DNA from: Semisulcospira habei
Lineage: Eukaryota; Mollusca; Gastropoda; Semisulcospiridae
Length of the DNA: 64,000 nt
Direction of reading: 5' to 3'
Assembly: GCA_036245525.1 (NCBI GenBank)
Contig: BTPG01000004.1
Span: 228,594,709-228,658,708, forward strand
The notes under the pieces: model-generated
Databases searched by the model: none
Seen by the model: only the letters and a program-made list of their open reading frames with translations
What the model was told of the DNA's origin: nothing
Program-made: the position numbers and the translations under genes
In this document: positions 53,971 through 64,000 of the stretch, one piece after another
Position numbering within the stretch: position 1 is the first letter of the stretch
How the letters are laid out: each line of letters opens with the position of its first letter

Positions 53971-54221
53971 GTTGTACCCATCTTTTCTAAGCGTGTTTCT
54001 TTCTCTGTTGGGTACTTCTTTTAACTCGGCAAATTGACTCACCATAAGTTAGAATTACCTACAGCCCATCTTAGTTTAGTTTTTTTCATGTTCTATTAAA
54101 CCTCTTCTTAAGATATACAGTCCCTTTACAAATACATGTATATGAATTTAGTTAATCTGTTTCATTGCACGGTGGCTCACCTGGCGGTTTTTGTTGACAT
54201 AATATGGTTATTATGCTATAG

Positions 54222-54361
<140 letters not shown>

Positions 54362-54565
54362 TTACTTACTTAGATGTGTGTGCATACTTAGCACAATAAC
54401 TGCTACACATTATGTGTGGTTTGGTATTTTTGAGTCTGCTTGATTGTGATGTATGTATGTTTTATGTGTTGATCTTAATATGGATGCCCGTCAGTTACGC
54501 TGCAAAAAATGCTTAATGTTTATGCATCTGGCAATAAAGTTTATCTTATCCTATCTTATCTTATA

Positions 54566-54845
54566 CATCACGTAGTTTAGGAGGAGTTACACTTATTCTT
54601 TGCACAAATTTTTGTCCTCTCAGCGAGGGCTTCTTCAGAGGAATGCCCAGGTAACTAGGTAACAAAACATAATTTACGTGTGAAAATGTAGTGCGTCAAA
54701 ATAGATACAGAATGTACACATATGCACTTTCAAATTCTAAATTATAAGATAAGATAGGATAAGATAGTTTATTGCCATATGTTTCCATGTACAAAAAAAA
54801 AAAAAAAAATAGAATTTGTCTTGATGTCAGTTACTAAGACTAAAA

Positions 54846-54847
<2 letters not shown>
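54566..54847. other. Inverted LINE tail and possible hammerhead-like fragment
   Basis: 54745-54782 is complementary to the LINE tail at 54528-54564. On the minus strand CTGAAGA at 54632-54638 precedes a CCTC/GAGG stem, resembling a damaged Penelope-type hammerhead core. Confidence 0.4.

Positions 54848-54931
<84 letters not shown>
54848..54931. repeat. (AC)n microsatellite
   Basis: About 40 uninterrupted CA units. Confidence 0.97.
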
Positions 54932-54932
<1 letters not shown>

Positions 54933-54983
54933 CAAACGCAGTAAACTCTAAAATATGATTTTCATGCTAAATACTAAGCAAAA

Positions 54984-55532
54984 TGGGGTGTAGGGGGCTC
55001 TGGATAGAGGTAGTACCTTTGCTGTTCGGCAGCTGCGTCCTACATAGGACGGACGGGCATCACTGGTCCTCATCCATCTCCTTAATCTCTCACGTGTTGG
55101 CTCCAAGCGCCACACCCTGGCAAACCACCTCAGCTGGTGGGCTAAACCACGTGAGGGGGTGGTGTTCACATTGCACCACTAGGCGGATGAGCTGTTTCTG
55201 ACAGCCAACGGCTAGAGGACGGAGGAGATCAGGTTGGCGGATCCAACGGCCAAATGTGGGGGAGTAAACCCTCCAAATCAGGAGTGGAGCCCCCAAGGCA
55301 GACAGCTGCCTGTATTCACGCACTGTTCTGGCAGCTCCTGCAGCCAAACTGGTGCCAAACGTACTGCTTTGCATTCCTTTGGATACATCAGCGAGGCCGA
55401 GAGGGGGATCTTGACGACTGGGCATCCCAGGATCTCCATACACTTCGCCCAGGCTTGCGCACTGGAGAGGTCACTCCAGTGACTGACCCAGCAAGCGCAT
55501 ACTCCATTGTCTTTCGAGACAGGATGCCGAAC
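54984..55532. mobile_element. Non-autonomous retroposon with 11-bp TSD
   Basis: ACTAAGCAAAA at 54973-54983 and 55533-55543 brackets about 550 bases without coding capacity. Some phrases (GGGCTAAACCACGTGAGG, TCCAACGGCCAA) resemble the 5' UTR of the LINE at 22945, suggesting a distant relation. Orientation is not settled. Confidence 0.65.
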
Positions 55533-55772
55533 ACTAAGCAAAAATGTGTAATACTTTTACATATATAGACTAAGGTACAAAAGCACGTGCATAAGTTCGT
55601 GATATTAGTGCGTCATTATAGTGATGACATAAAACTTTTATGAAACACGAGTATTGACACGCAGTGTGCGGAGGAAAAAATGTCGCAATGAAATGTTTAT
55701 AATAATAACATTGTCATGACATGGTTTTTTTTCGTCTAATTTTGTAGGGGAATAAGTTTAGAGGGGTGACGG

Positions 55773-56161
55773 TTGATTGATTGATTGTACATTGCTTAAC
55801 GTCCCGACAGCAACAAGGCTTTCTCAGGACGTGCCTGCACTGCTTGTGAAAAAAAATAAATAAACAGAACATTGAATGTATGTCGCCATCTGGTCAAATA
55901 CGTTAAATAAACCTAACACATGGGGCCTAAATAAAGCTAAGACCATTTAGCAACACACATCCAATATCAAGAGCTACAGGCAGTGCAGACAGTAGGGAGA
56001 GTTTTAAAAAGGCAAATACAGGTGAATGGACAAAGGGTAGACAGAAACACATGCCCCAGAATAGAGAGAAAAACTCACCCTGTGGGGCTGACCAGGGTGA
56101 CCCTGGGAACTAAAAAGTACCTAACCCCACCCAGGTCCCCCAGGGCAGACCCAGGTGGGGG
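55773..56161 (-). mobile_element. SINE-like (TCAA)n retroposon, copy B (complete)
   Basis: TSD TAGAGGGGTGACGG at 55759-55772 and 56162-56175. This is the longest uninterrupted copy (389 bases). On the minus strand it begins ACCCCCACCTGGGTCTGCCC and ends in CAATCAATCAATCAA. Confidence 0.92.
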
Positions 56162-56175
56162 TAGAGGGGTGACGG

Positions 56176-56439
56176 GGTTCAGTTAGTCACCGGGTAACGA
56201 TAGCGTAGATATGTAGTATTTGGCCTGTACACGTGTATTTGCCGCTGTGTGAGAGTTTGGTGGTTGGCATAAAGCATGTGGCCACCCTGTCTGATCGCGA
56301 CCGGGTGGTTATTGTTTCACGTGTTTCTACATCCATGATTTAGTGAGCAGTTTTTCGCCAACTTTAAGTTTTCTAAATTACTAGGGAGTCGCATTCCACC
56401 AGCAAACAAAAACAGTCGTCTTTTCAACATAGTCTCTGA
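56176..56439. other. No gene seen; presumed host sequence before the paired LTRs
   Basis: No frame is supported. It would be continuous with 58593 onward before the two LTR insertions. Confidence 0.4.
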
Positions 56440-56444
56440 GGGAG

Positions 56445-57709
56445 TGTGATGAAGCTCTATGCTCGTACATAGTGCTCACACAGTAGGATAAATACGGTAC
56501 GGTTTTTGTTAACGGTTTTGTGCTGATAGTCCGTGCGGCCGAGATCCACGTGAAATCTTTAAGACATGTTTAACACGGGAGTTTTAGTGAGCGTTAGTGA
56601 GTTGTAGGCAAAAGTTTAGTCTGTCAGAGCAGAAATACGTTAGTACGGGCTTTCAGAGGGATCAGATGTTTGAGATACCTAGCCCGTATTCCAAGACTCT
56701 GAAACCTAGAATTCAGGTATGTTTTTGATATAGTATGCGTTGAAGATAGTATGCGTTGGTAAGTATGCGTTGGTAAGAGTAATTTGGTTGTATAGCGTTG
56801 GCCAGTTTGGTTCAGTTATGTTGGTTTAGAATTCAGTGAAGTAACCGGTGTTTTTGGTATACAGTTGTTTACCGAGATAGATAACTAAAAGAATGTAAGG
56901 TGTGTATGCCTAAGTCGCTAGGAAGGTAGTACGTGGTTGGTTAAGCATAGTCTTTTTCAGTGTATAGAGTAGTGTATAGCAAGAGTGTTAGGCTATAGTC
57001 TGTTTCAAGATAGTGACAGAGATATGTGGGTGTTACGGAGGTAGACAGGTTATGAAGCACATGTGTGTGTGAATGAACGTGAGTTATTTGTATCGGCCAG
57101 GTTACGTAGCGTTTCTCATGTCATCCAATATGTTGTGTGTTTAGCAAGCGTTACGTTTTGGATCCTTGTTGTTGTGTTTAGAGTGCTTGTAAAGAGGGAG
57201 CGACGGATGCCGAGACGTCGGTCACCAGACCTAACGTGAGGTCATCACCCCTCCAGCTCTTCACTCAGGGAGTGAAGCGATCGGGACCGAGACACCCGAG
57301 TCAAAGCGAGAACTGCGCTACGGTACGAGTACGAGGACGTCCGTGATAAAGAGACAGGACGACAGAAAGAAGCGTACAACGAAGGACTTGCACGCCTAGA
57401 CGTGAGAAGGACCAACGTAACCAGGCAATAACATCAAACAGGTTGGAGACTGTGAGAACTGATACCTAGCCTGGCAAGGATATTGTGCGTGTGTGTATGT
57501 GATGTTGGGATGCAGTGGGAAAGGTGAAATGTGTATGTTTGGATAATCATTTAAGCGTTTCTTTTATTTTATATCGTGTATAAAGTTACTTTAGAAAGGG
57601 AGCCCGTGTGTTGAGTTTTACCGCATGAATGCACCCATCTGAGTCGGTGTATGCGTCTGTTGTGCGAGAGTCTGTGCGTACGACTGGGGGCAAGTCTGCG
57701 TGCGTTACA
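56445..57709 (+). mobile_element. Solo LTR, family A copy 2 (uninterrupted)
   Basis: TSD GGGAG at 56440-56444 and 57710-57714. Ends TGTGATGAAGC and GCGTTACA; 1265 bases. Where copy 1 has the Gypsy element, this copy reads TTTCTCATGTCATCCAATAT, giving the unoccupied site. Confidence 0.93.
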
Positions 57710-57715
57710 GGGAGG

Positions 57716-58587
57716 TGTTACGATTGTGGTTGTGTTATCCTGTGAGAGCGTGCGCGTGTTATTCGTAGGTAACGATCCGTTGTTTATTTGAGCTATCACG
57801 GTTACGTTTTACGTGCCTTTTTAGTAAGATTTTCTTTTGTTCGTGAGTAGAGCCGATTTCGTTTTGTTGTGTTTAGTCCGGTGCGTTCTAGAGGGGTCGC
57901 ACTGTCTAGTGGCCTCGTAAGTGTCACGTCGGTTAGTTGACATCGCAACACTTCGCTACATTTTCCGCTACTTTTTGTTTTCCTGTGCGCGTGTATTGAG
58001 CAGCCTTTATTTTGTTTTGGGAATGTTCTCGTACCTTTTTGAGCTACCAGGTGATAGGGATACCATACTTTTAGGTGACTTAATTATACGCTAGAATTTA
58101 GAGCTGAAGTAAGCAGCCGAGTTTTTGTAGCCTGTTATAGTTTTTTGTTGGAAAGTTTATGTTAATGAGCTTCGGCTGCGTGTTTCGTTCTGATTGGTTG
58201 AGTTGTATGATTTCCGTGGAAGTTTCTAGATTTTTGGTAGTATATATAAGGAGGGCGCTGGGAAAGCCCGTTCGTACATTGTCTTGCTTTGTCAGTTGTA
58301 GAGACACGCAGTTTATTGCGAGAGACGCTGTGTATGAGAAACTTTGAGTCGTAGTGTGGACATAGCAGAAGAGACTTTGTATCAGTAGTTTGTGCATTTG
58401 AAAGTGCATTATTGTGTGGATATCGCATTGCTGAATTAAATATTGTTGGAACTGTTACTCCAGTATTGTCTACATCCTTAAGCCACGTGTGACGGATTGC
58501 AGCTGAACGAGGTTTATTTTAAAGAACTCTACGTGTGTGTGTCTGGTGTGTTCAATCATACTTCGACTACTACTCCACCACGTAACA
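57716..58587 (+). mobile_element. Solo LTR, family C
   Basis: Ends TGTTACG and CGTAACA are inverted repeats. TSD GGAGG at 57711-57715 and 58588-58592. A TATA box (58241-58249) and ATTAAA (58435-58440) lie in the order expected for U3-R. No internal domain or second LTR was found. Confidence 0.85.
58241..58249 (+). promoter_or_regulatory. TATA box of LTR C
   Basis: TATATATAAG in a U3-like position; TCAGTT further on (58291) resembles an initiator, though its spacing is long. Confidence 0.55.
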
Positions 58588-58707
58588 GGAGGTTTGTGCG
58601 GGCGTGGTTTTCCATTAGCCGCCGCCTCAAGTAGCTGTGGCGTCCCCTACGAAACGGCCCTGGTCGAGCCTGGGAGTCGGTGTTATAGGAAGAGAAGAAG
58701 AGCTGCG

Positions 58708-58776
58708 ATGACTTTACCCCTGGCTTGTCATGTCTTGTTTGTCTTCGTCCTAGCCAGGGCGTCTTCACGGATGACA
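58708..58776 (+). CDS. Possible first coding exon with signal peptide
   Basis: ATG with G at -3 opens 23 codons, MTLPLACHVLFVFVLARASS followed by RMT, a signal-peptide-like pattern with a hydrophobic core and small residues before the end. It is directly followed by a donor (ACA|GTAAGTAC, phase 0). No downstream exon was identified. The sequence may instead belong to an unrecognised repeat. Confidence 0.25.
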
Positions 58777-59049
58777 GTAAGTACACGCAACAGTCCTCTA
58801 GTGGCCATTTGCTCAGGGGGGTATGTTTGTGGTTGCTTGTTCTGTATTATGTTGGCTAGTGTGTATTGGGGGGCAGGCATAGAATAGAGGAGAGTAGGGT
58901 GTAGAAGTGAATGCTAGTTATTGTACGTTGTTTCTAGAGTAGTTAGCGGGGTTTAGTTATTGGGATTTAACGCCGAGTATGTGACTGAGGTCGTCTCAGG
59001 ATTTAGCATCGGAGGGTGTATTCGGGAGTGAGTCACCTGGTGACGTGTA

Positions 59050-59395
59050 AATATGTATTTTGAGGTTGCATTTATTGTTGCGGGAGAGAGGTGAAGGGAA
59101 TATGTTGAGGTTGCAGTTATTGTTGCGGGAGAGAGGTGAAGGGAATATGTTGCGGTTGCATTTATTGTTGCAGGAGAGAGGTGAAGGGAATATGTTGAGG
59201 TTGCAGTTATTGTTGCGGGAGAGAGGTGAAGGGAATATGTCGCAGTTGCATTTATTGTTGCGGGAGAGAGGTGAAGGGAATATGTTGAGGTTGCAGTTAT
59301 TGTTGCGGGAGAGAAGTGAAGAGAATATTTTGAGGTTGCATTTATTGCGGGAGAGAGGTGAAGAAAATATGTTGAGATTAAATCTATTGTTGTGG
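59050..59395. repeat. 45-bp minisatellite (~7.5 units)
   Basis: Unit TTGCGGGAGAGAGGTGAAGG plus GAATATGTTGAGGTTGCA and a variable TTTATTG/GTTATTG. The length is a multiple of three, so both strands show open frames of repeated 15-residue units. No start, context or splice signal supports translation. Confidence 0.9.
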
Positions 59396-59439
59396 GTAGC
59401 GTCATGCGATTGTGAATATGTATTTTGTGGAGGCTGAGT

Positions 59440-59540
59440 TTATTGTTGCGGGAAAGAGGTGAAGGGAATATAAAAGACGGCAGTTAAAGTTGCGGGAGAG
59501 AGGTGAAGGGAATATAAAAGACGGCAGTTAAAGTTGCGGG
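59440..59540. repeat. Satellite of the 45-bp repeat (2 units)
   Basis: GGGAGAGAGGTGAAGGGAAT is followed by ATAAAAGACGGCAGTTAAAG, and the pair is repeated. Confidence 0.8.
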
Positions 59541-59925
59541 AAGGGTGATGTGATTATCTTGTCTTTTGTTATTTATATGAGTATTTTTGCACCTGTGTTT
59601 TAGTGCATCTTTAAATCCAAAGAACTAACCGGCTAGTCTGCCACCGTGATGTTGGTACTGTGGGGAAGCTGTGTCACTCTGCCTTGTGGGCTACGACACC
59701 GGACCTGGGTGCCTTCGCGAGTGTCGCGGCACGCCTCGTATTTAGTCAGGTCGGATCGTCCCATGTAGTTCTTTCTAACCTGTTTACGTGAAGTTTTGTA
59801 TAATTATAATGCTGTAAAGAACGTTAGTATATTTCATCTCCCTGTAGCGACTGTATTGCTAGAGGAGCTTTGTTACAGTGACATTTTGAGTTATTGTATT
59901 ATTTAAAGTAGCCTGTGTTACAGAA

Positions 59926-59997
59926 GACCTTATCGTGGAAGCAAGAGCGTCGAGTTGAGCGGCTGCGCTCAACGGTTGTGCTTCCAGCGAGAAGGTC
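59926..59997 (+). other. Structured stem-loop, copy 1
   Basis: Three nested stems: GACCTT/AAGGTC, GGAAGCA/TGCTTCC and GTTGAGCG/CGCTCAAC with loop GCTG. A related structure lies at 60375-60440 in a duplicated context. RNA function is unproven. Confidence 0.5.
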
Positions 59998-60374
59998 CCG
60001 TGACGTGAAATATATTGTTTATTCAACGTTCAGTTATATTAAGTTATGTGATATTGTTTAGTCTCCATTTGCATATGCAATACTGTTTAGTCTCCTTGTG
60101 CTTATGTAATATTGTTCTGAGACGTGCTAGTTAAAGGAGCCTTGTGTTTTCTGAGAAGTGCTAGTTAAAAGAGCCTTGTGCTGTTAATGTCTAGTCTGCT
60201 AGGACATTAGGTTAATTCGAACTTGTTCGTACTCCCGCTGAGATGTAGTAGCTTTCGAACAATATTCATTTTTCTCGATCTTTATTTGAGTTCGTAAGCA
60301 AGCGTATTTGGTTTATTTAGTTGGTGTTGTGCTATGTGAACTATTGTATTACTTAAGGAGCCACGTGCTGTGAT

Positions 60375-60440
60375 AGACTCTCCGCGGAAGCAAAGGCGTT
60401 GGTACAACTGGCGCTAGCGCTTGTGCTTCCGGCGGGGTCT
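60375..60440 (+). other. Structured stem-loop, copy 2
   Basis: AGACTC/GGGTCT and CCGCGGAAGCA/TGCTTCCGGCGG pair again. The inner stem is GCGC/GCGC. The outer stem has changed on both sides relative to copy 1 and still pairs. Confidence 0.5.
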
Positions 60441-61603
60441 AGTGGCGTATGGTTTAAGCCTTTCAGCCTGTTTTCTTTTTATATTAGTAAGGATAGTAGT
60501 TTATTTATATTTTGTTCGTTTGTACTGATTTAGGAATATTTAGTCTATTTATCCGTTATTTTGTATTGTGTATTAAGGGTATTTAGTTTGGGGAGTTTGG
60601 ACGTATGTGTGTGTGAATGTGACGGGTGAGCGTGAGAGTGTGAATAGTTGGTTATTGTTAGGGTTTTATGTAATAAATGCCGTCGTCATTGTTCCTCTGG
60701 TGTTTGTGTTATGTTTGTGTTAGTGTGGGGTGGGTGTATCTCGACGTGGCAGCACTCATAGTTCGCACCCCGGGAGCGGGGTCATGACAAACATCATCAT
60801 CAACATTGAACACCCTCATCATTAGTAGAATTTTTAAACGTGCAGTCAAGCAAAATCTAAAAATCACACACACAATCACAATGTTCGTCTTATGCTTACG
60901 GTATAGTCCGAATTAAATACACGTGCATAAATTCTAGTGCATCATTCCTGTCAGTCCGGAAGACAGCAATAGTTAATGACTCATGAGCATGATGGAGTAT
61001 GTAGAAAATGCATCTAAAATATATTTTTTAAAAACCCAAAATAATCCAGACCGAAAAGGTGACTGCCAAGCGTGTAAAATGCAAAGAAGTACCCAACAGA
61101 AAAGAGACACGCTTAGAAAAGACAGGTACAACACAATATAACACATTACTGTTTTTACTGTTACGTACATCATCATCGTCCTCGGCAATATCGTCAACAT
61201 ACTCAGAACTCGCGATGGGAACCCTCCCCCCCCCCTCCAAAAAAAAAAGGGGGGGGGGGATATATTTTCTAAGTTCAACTAGTCACGAATCTATCTCTCT
61301 CTCTCACTAGATACTCTTGACGTTTAAGCTTACAGTTTTGCGTTCAATGTACCAGATGTAGTCTTTACAGTGTGCAATGTATATATATGGTGTGTCTATT
61401 ATGAAGTTGTATTTCATGTACCGTGTGTAGTGCATATTAGCCAGACGTGGGTCGGAACTGTACTTCGTCTGACGTGGGCGTTGATTAAAGGCCCTGGACA
61501 TACATCACGATACCACGTTTGTCCGGGCCTATAATCCAACGTTTGAGCCGTCTGACCTAACTCTGATTTACAACGTCTGACCTAACTCTGATTTACATAC
61601 TTC
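60441..61603. other. No gene seen; G/C homopolymers
   Basis: No supported frame. At 60785 CATGACA ends a GC-rich stretch that looks LTR-like but has no partner. A poly-C/poly-G pair lies at 61206-61260. At 61082 is the longer copy of the 53-base micro-insert. Confidence 0.4.
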
Positions 61604-61722
61604 TGTGTGTGTGTGTGTGTGTGTGCAAGCGCGTGTGCGTGCCGGTGAGTGTGTGTGTGTGTGTGTATGTGTGGTGTGGTGTGTGTGTGATGTGTTTGTG
61701 TGTGTGTGTGTGCGTACGTATG
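61604..61722. repeat. (GT)n microsatellite
   Basis: Interrupted GT runs. Confidence 0.95.
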
Positions 61723-61737
61723 TGAAAGTACATTTTT

Positions 61738-62420
61738 GGCTCACGTGCGAAGCAAAAGTGAGTATGTTTTGGGCCAGCGGTCGTCGGTCGTCCGTTGTAA
61801 ACTTTAACGTTGGCATTTTGTAGGAGACTTTTCAAGCTACATTCTTCAAACTTGGCCCAAGGATACTTTGTGGCGAGACCTTTCTAAACATACCAATTTG
61901 AGTGACCTCTCTCAAAGGTCAAGATCACAGGGGCTCAGGAATTGGGTCAAAAATAGATATATTTTGACTTGTTTTTTCTTTCTGAAATACTATTCATCAC
62001 AACTTCAAACCCAATCATGGTACAAAGATACCTGAGGGTAAGACCTTTCCATACATACTAATCTGGCTGATCCCTCGGTAAGTTCAAGGGTCACCAAGAG
62101 CCGGCTCAAGACATGGGTTCAAAAACGCCATATTTTGACAAAAGATGTTATTTTCTCAAACACAACTTTAAACCCAAACTTCCTATAGAGATATCTGATT
62201 GGAAGACCTATTTATGCATACTGTTTTGGATAACGCTTCGGAAAGGTCAAGGATCACAGGCTGACAAATGTGTGTAAAATGCTAATTTCTTTTTAATAAA
62301 ATTGTAGATATTAGCAATATTTGTGCAAATTTTTTTTTCAATCAAATTTGGCACAAAGGTAGCTGATGATAAGACCTTTCTGTGCATACCAATTTACTCA
62401 ACTCATTGCAAAGGTCCCCG
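61738..62420 (+). repeat. Dispersed repeat, same family as 30060-30600
   Basis: Begins GGCTCACGTGCGAAGC and shares AAACTTTAACGTTGGCATTT and GACCTTTCTAAACATACCAA with the other block. It has about four degenerate internal units of roughly 150 bases, each with AAGACCTTTC.ATACATAC. Confidence 0.75.
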
Positions 62421-62454
62421 CCCCTCCAGACCCAAAATTTGTAAAAATGTCATT

Positions 62455-62895
62455 ACAAAGTCCCTTTTTGGGGGGTGTTTAACCCCCCCCCCCCCCCCGG
62501 ACGTTGTTTGTTTATTCGGCCCCTGGAAGCAAGGTCGATTGCCTCGGGCCCCCCTCCCCCCCGCTGTTTGACTTTCAGCCCATGAAAGCTAGGTGTGTCG
62601 CTCTTCTCCCCCCCCCCCCCTCCGCCCCCGGTTGTTTGAATTTGGCGGCCTCTGGAAGCAAGGTCCATCCACTACCCCCCTCCCCCTCCCCTCGTTTGAT
62701 TCTTCGGTCCCTGGAAGCAAGGTCCCCCCCCCCCCCCATTGTTTGATTACAATGTCTGACGACAACCCCCTCCCCGTTGTTTGATTTTGCGGCCCCCGTC
62801 GAAGCAAAGTGTAGCATCATGTGGAGGTCTTTCGTATCAGGTTCAAGGTCCCAAACAAGAAGTTGGACTGCCCCCCCCTCCCCCCCCCGAGTAAA
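62455..62895. repeat. Degenerate ~65-80-bp minisatellite with poly-C runs
   Basis: Units share GTTTGATT, CTGGAAGCAAGGTCCATC and a following run of C (9-16 bases). About five units. Confidence 0.8.
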
Positions 62896-63030
62896 GTGAT
62901 CCGGCCCTGTCATGTGTTCTTAGAACACATTTCGGCCATATGAGTCATGTGTGTAATTCAGACAACATCGAGTATTTCAACTTAGAACGTGTCTCAACCC
63001 ATTTCGCCAGAGACCCTGAAGCAGGAGATG

Positions 63031-63078
63031 GATTGACCATGATAATTCAAGGGTAGCCTTGAATTATCGTGGTCAATC
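63031..63078. repeat. Palindrome P3 (22-bp arms, 4-base loop)
   Basis: GATTGACCATGATAATTCAA starts the left arm; the right arm complements it with G-T mismatches. It corresponds to P2 with the centre removed. Confidence 0.85.
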
Positions 63079-63339
63079 TATGCATGGCCGGTACACAGAG
63101 GTTAGGCGGCAACATCTCCAACATTTGAGAAATGGGTCCTTGACTGATGTCATCTGTGTGTGTTGTGAAGTTAGTTATATGGGTTTAACCCCGAGCAGGC
63201 GACTAAGGCCATCTCACGGCGGTGTGTTGTGAAGGGGTGGGGGAGGGGGGGTGTGCTTGGGGGGGGGGGGGGAGGGTGTGTGTGTGTGTGTGGGGGGGGG
63301 GGGAATGTGAGGCTATTATCTGATGTTATTGCCCGGGTC

Positions 63340-63675
63340 ACCGGGGTTCCCTACACTGACCCTTGTAGGCCTGAGGGAGGTCAAAGAAACCATGCATTGT
63401 ACCCCCTGCTACCAATAAGGTATTCAAGTTGTTTAGGGAGGTCAAAGAAACCATGCATTGTACCCCCTGCTACCAATAAGGTATTCAAGTTGTTTAGGGA
63501 GGTCAAAGAAACCATGCATTGTACCCCCTGCTACCAAGAAGGTATTCAAGTTGTTTAGGGAGGTCAAAGAAACCATGCATTGTACCCCCAGCTACCAAGA
63601 AGGTATTCAAGTTGTTTAGGGAGGTCAAAGAAACCATGCATTGTACCCCCTGCTACCAATAAGGTATTCAAGTTG
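63340..63675. repeat. 61-bp tandem repeat (5 units)
   Basis: Successive TATTCAAG starts at 63421, 63482, 63543, 63604 and 63665 give a period of 61. Units contain GAGGTCAAAGAAACCATGCA. The first unit retains GTAGGCCTGAGG from the palindrome at 51269. Confidence 0.93.
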
Positions 63676-63890
63676 TTTTGTTTAGAAAAAAATTCAGTTT
63701 CGCTCATCTTGTGGTTATATGACACCATTGACCACGTGGCAACATGTAGCGTGTGCCGCTTCCAAAGTGTAGCGGTCACCTTGTAGCAATTTGTTTTGTA
63801 TGCTGGAGTCTTAACTCATTCTACCCCAACACCGAAATCCCCAAATTTTGTTGTTGTCCTCTGAAGACTGCTTTGCAGTGCAGGACACGG

Positions 63891-63984
63891 ATCGACCATG
63901 GTAGTTCAAGGGTGATGCCAGAATAGCTTGGCGCCCACAGGCGCCAAGCTATTCTGGCATCACCCTTGAACTATCATGGTCGAC
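63891..63984. repeat. Palindrome P4 (about 44-bp arms, 4-base loop)
   Basis: The left arm TCGACCATGGTAGTTCAAGG continues through the P1 arm core (CCAGAATAGCTTGGCGCC) and pairs with the right arm apart from one wobble. Confidence 0.9.
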
Positions 63985-64000
63985 CCATATCGTTCTGTGG

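Noticed and set aside
59060..59437. A 125-150-residue repeat protein on either strand
   Set aside because: The 45-base unit keeps frames open by its length; there is no start context, splice signal or domain to support expression.
58726..60789. A third LTR from TGTCATG to CATGACA
   Set aside because: The ends are inverted repeats, but the flanking five bases differ (TGGCT versus AACAT), so no target duplication supports it.
61604..61835. His/Thr-rich and Cys/Val-rich frames
   Set aside because: Translation of the (GT)n microsatellite.

Overview
This window is eukaryotic, most likely from a marine mollusc (perhaps a gastropod). Coding density is low and introns are implied. Nearly every long reading frame belongs to a retroelement. 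The non-LTR families with short 3' ends, the Penelope-like and DIRS-like relics, Gypsy LTR elements, Tc1/mariner remnants and the tandemly duplicated C2H2 zinc-finger exon together fit a lophotrochozoan genome. The species is inference. Many long frames open on GTG or CTG rather than ATG, so they are retroelement frames without a start codon and not complete genes.

Layout. 1-2640 (minus): LINE with an ORF1 that carries a 2A (StopGo) motif, and an ORF2 endonuclease. 2641-6505 (minus): zinc-finger terminal exon with about 17 C2H2 fingers; its decayed 3' end is split by a Tc1 relic. 7360-15629: about 6.6 kb of 49/43-bp minisatellite split by a LINE (11406-13011). 16554-17790: 91-bp satellite. 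17817-18960 (minus): broken OTU protease gene. 19541-22640 (minus): Penelope-like relic. 22945-26975: nearly full-length but broken LINE. 26976-29540 (minus): DIRS-type gag-like gene relic with inferred introns and poly-G minisatellites. 30752-30842 (minus): small first coding exon whose splice phase fits the zinc-finger exon 24 kb downstream. 32786-34640: 5'-truncated RTE-like LINE. 35511-38418: inverted-repeat DNA element carrying an I-type LINE with RNase H inside one arm.

39442-50428 is a four-level nest. A solo LTR (family A) contains a Gypsy element (family B). The Gypsy 3' LTR contains a SINE-like element, and that contains an antisense LINE. Every level has its own target-site duplication (TSD). 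A second uninterrupted family-A solo LTR at 56445-57709 serves as the empty site. It lies next to a third solo LTR (family C, 57716-58587). The remainder (51-64 kb) holds a decayed LINE, microsatellites, minisatellites, retroposons and members of two families of near-perfect palindromes.

The only strong host-gene candidate is the minus-strand zinc-finger gene (exon 1 near 30.8 kb, terminal exon 6.5-3.9 kb). Its predicted N-terminus contains repeated SUMO-consensus motifs. The OTU gene and a short signal-peptide-like exon near 58.7 kb are weaker candidates. There is no sign of bacterial genes, CRISPR arrays, or canonical tRNA or rRNA genes.
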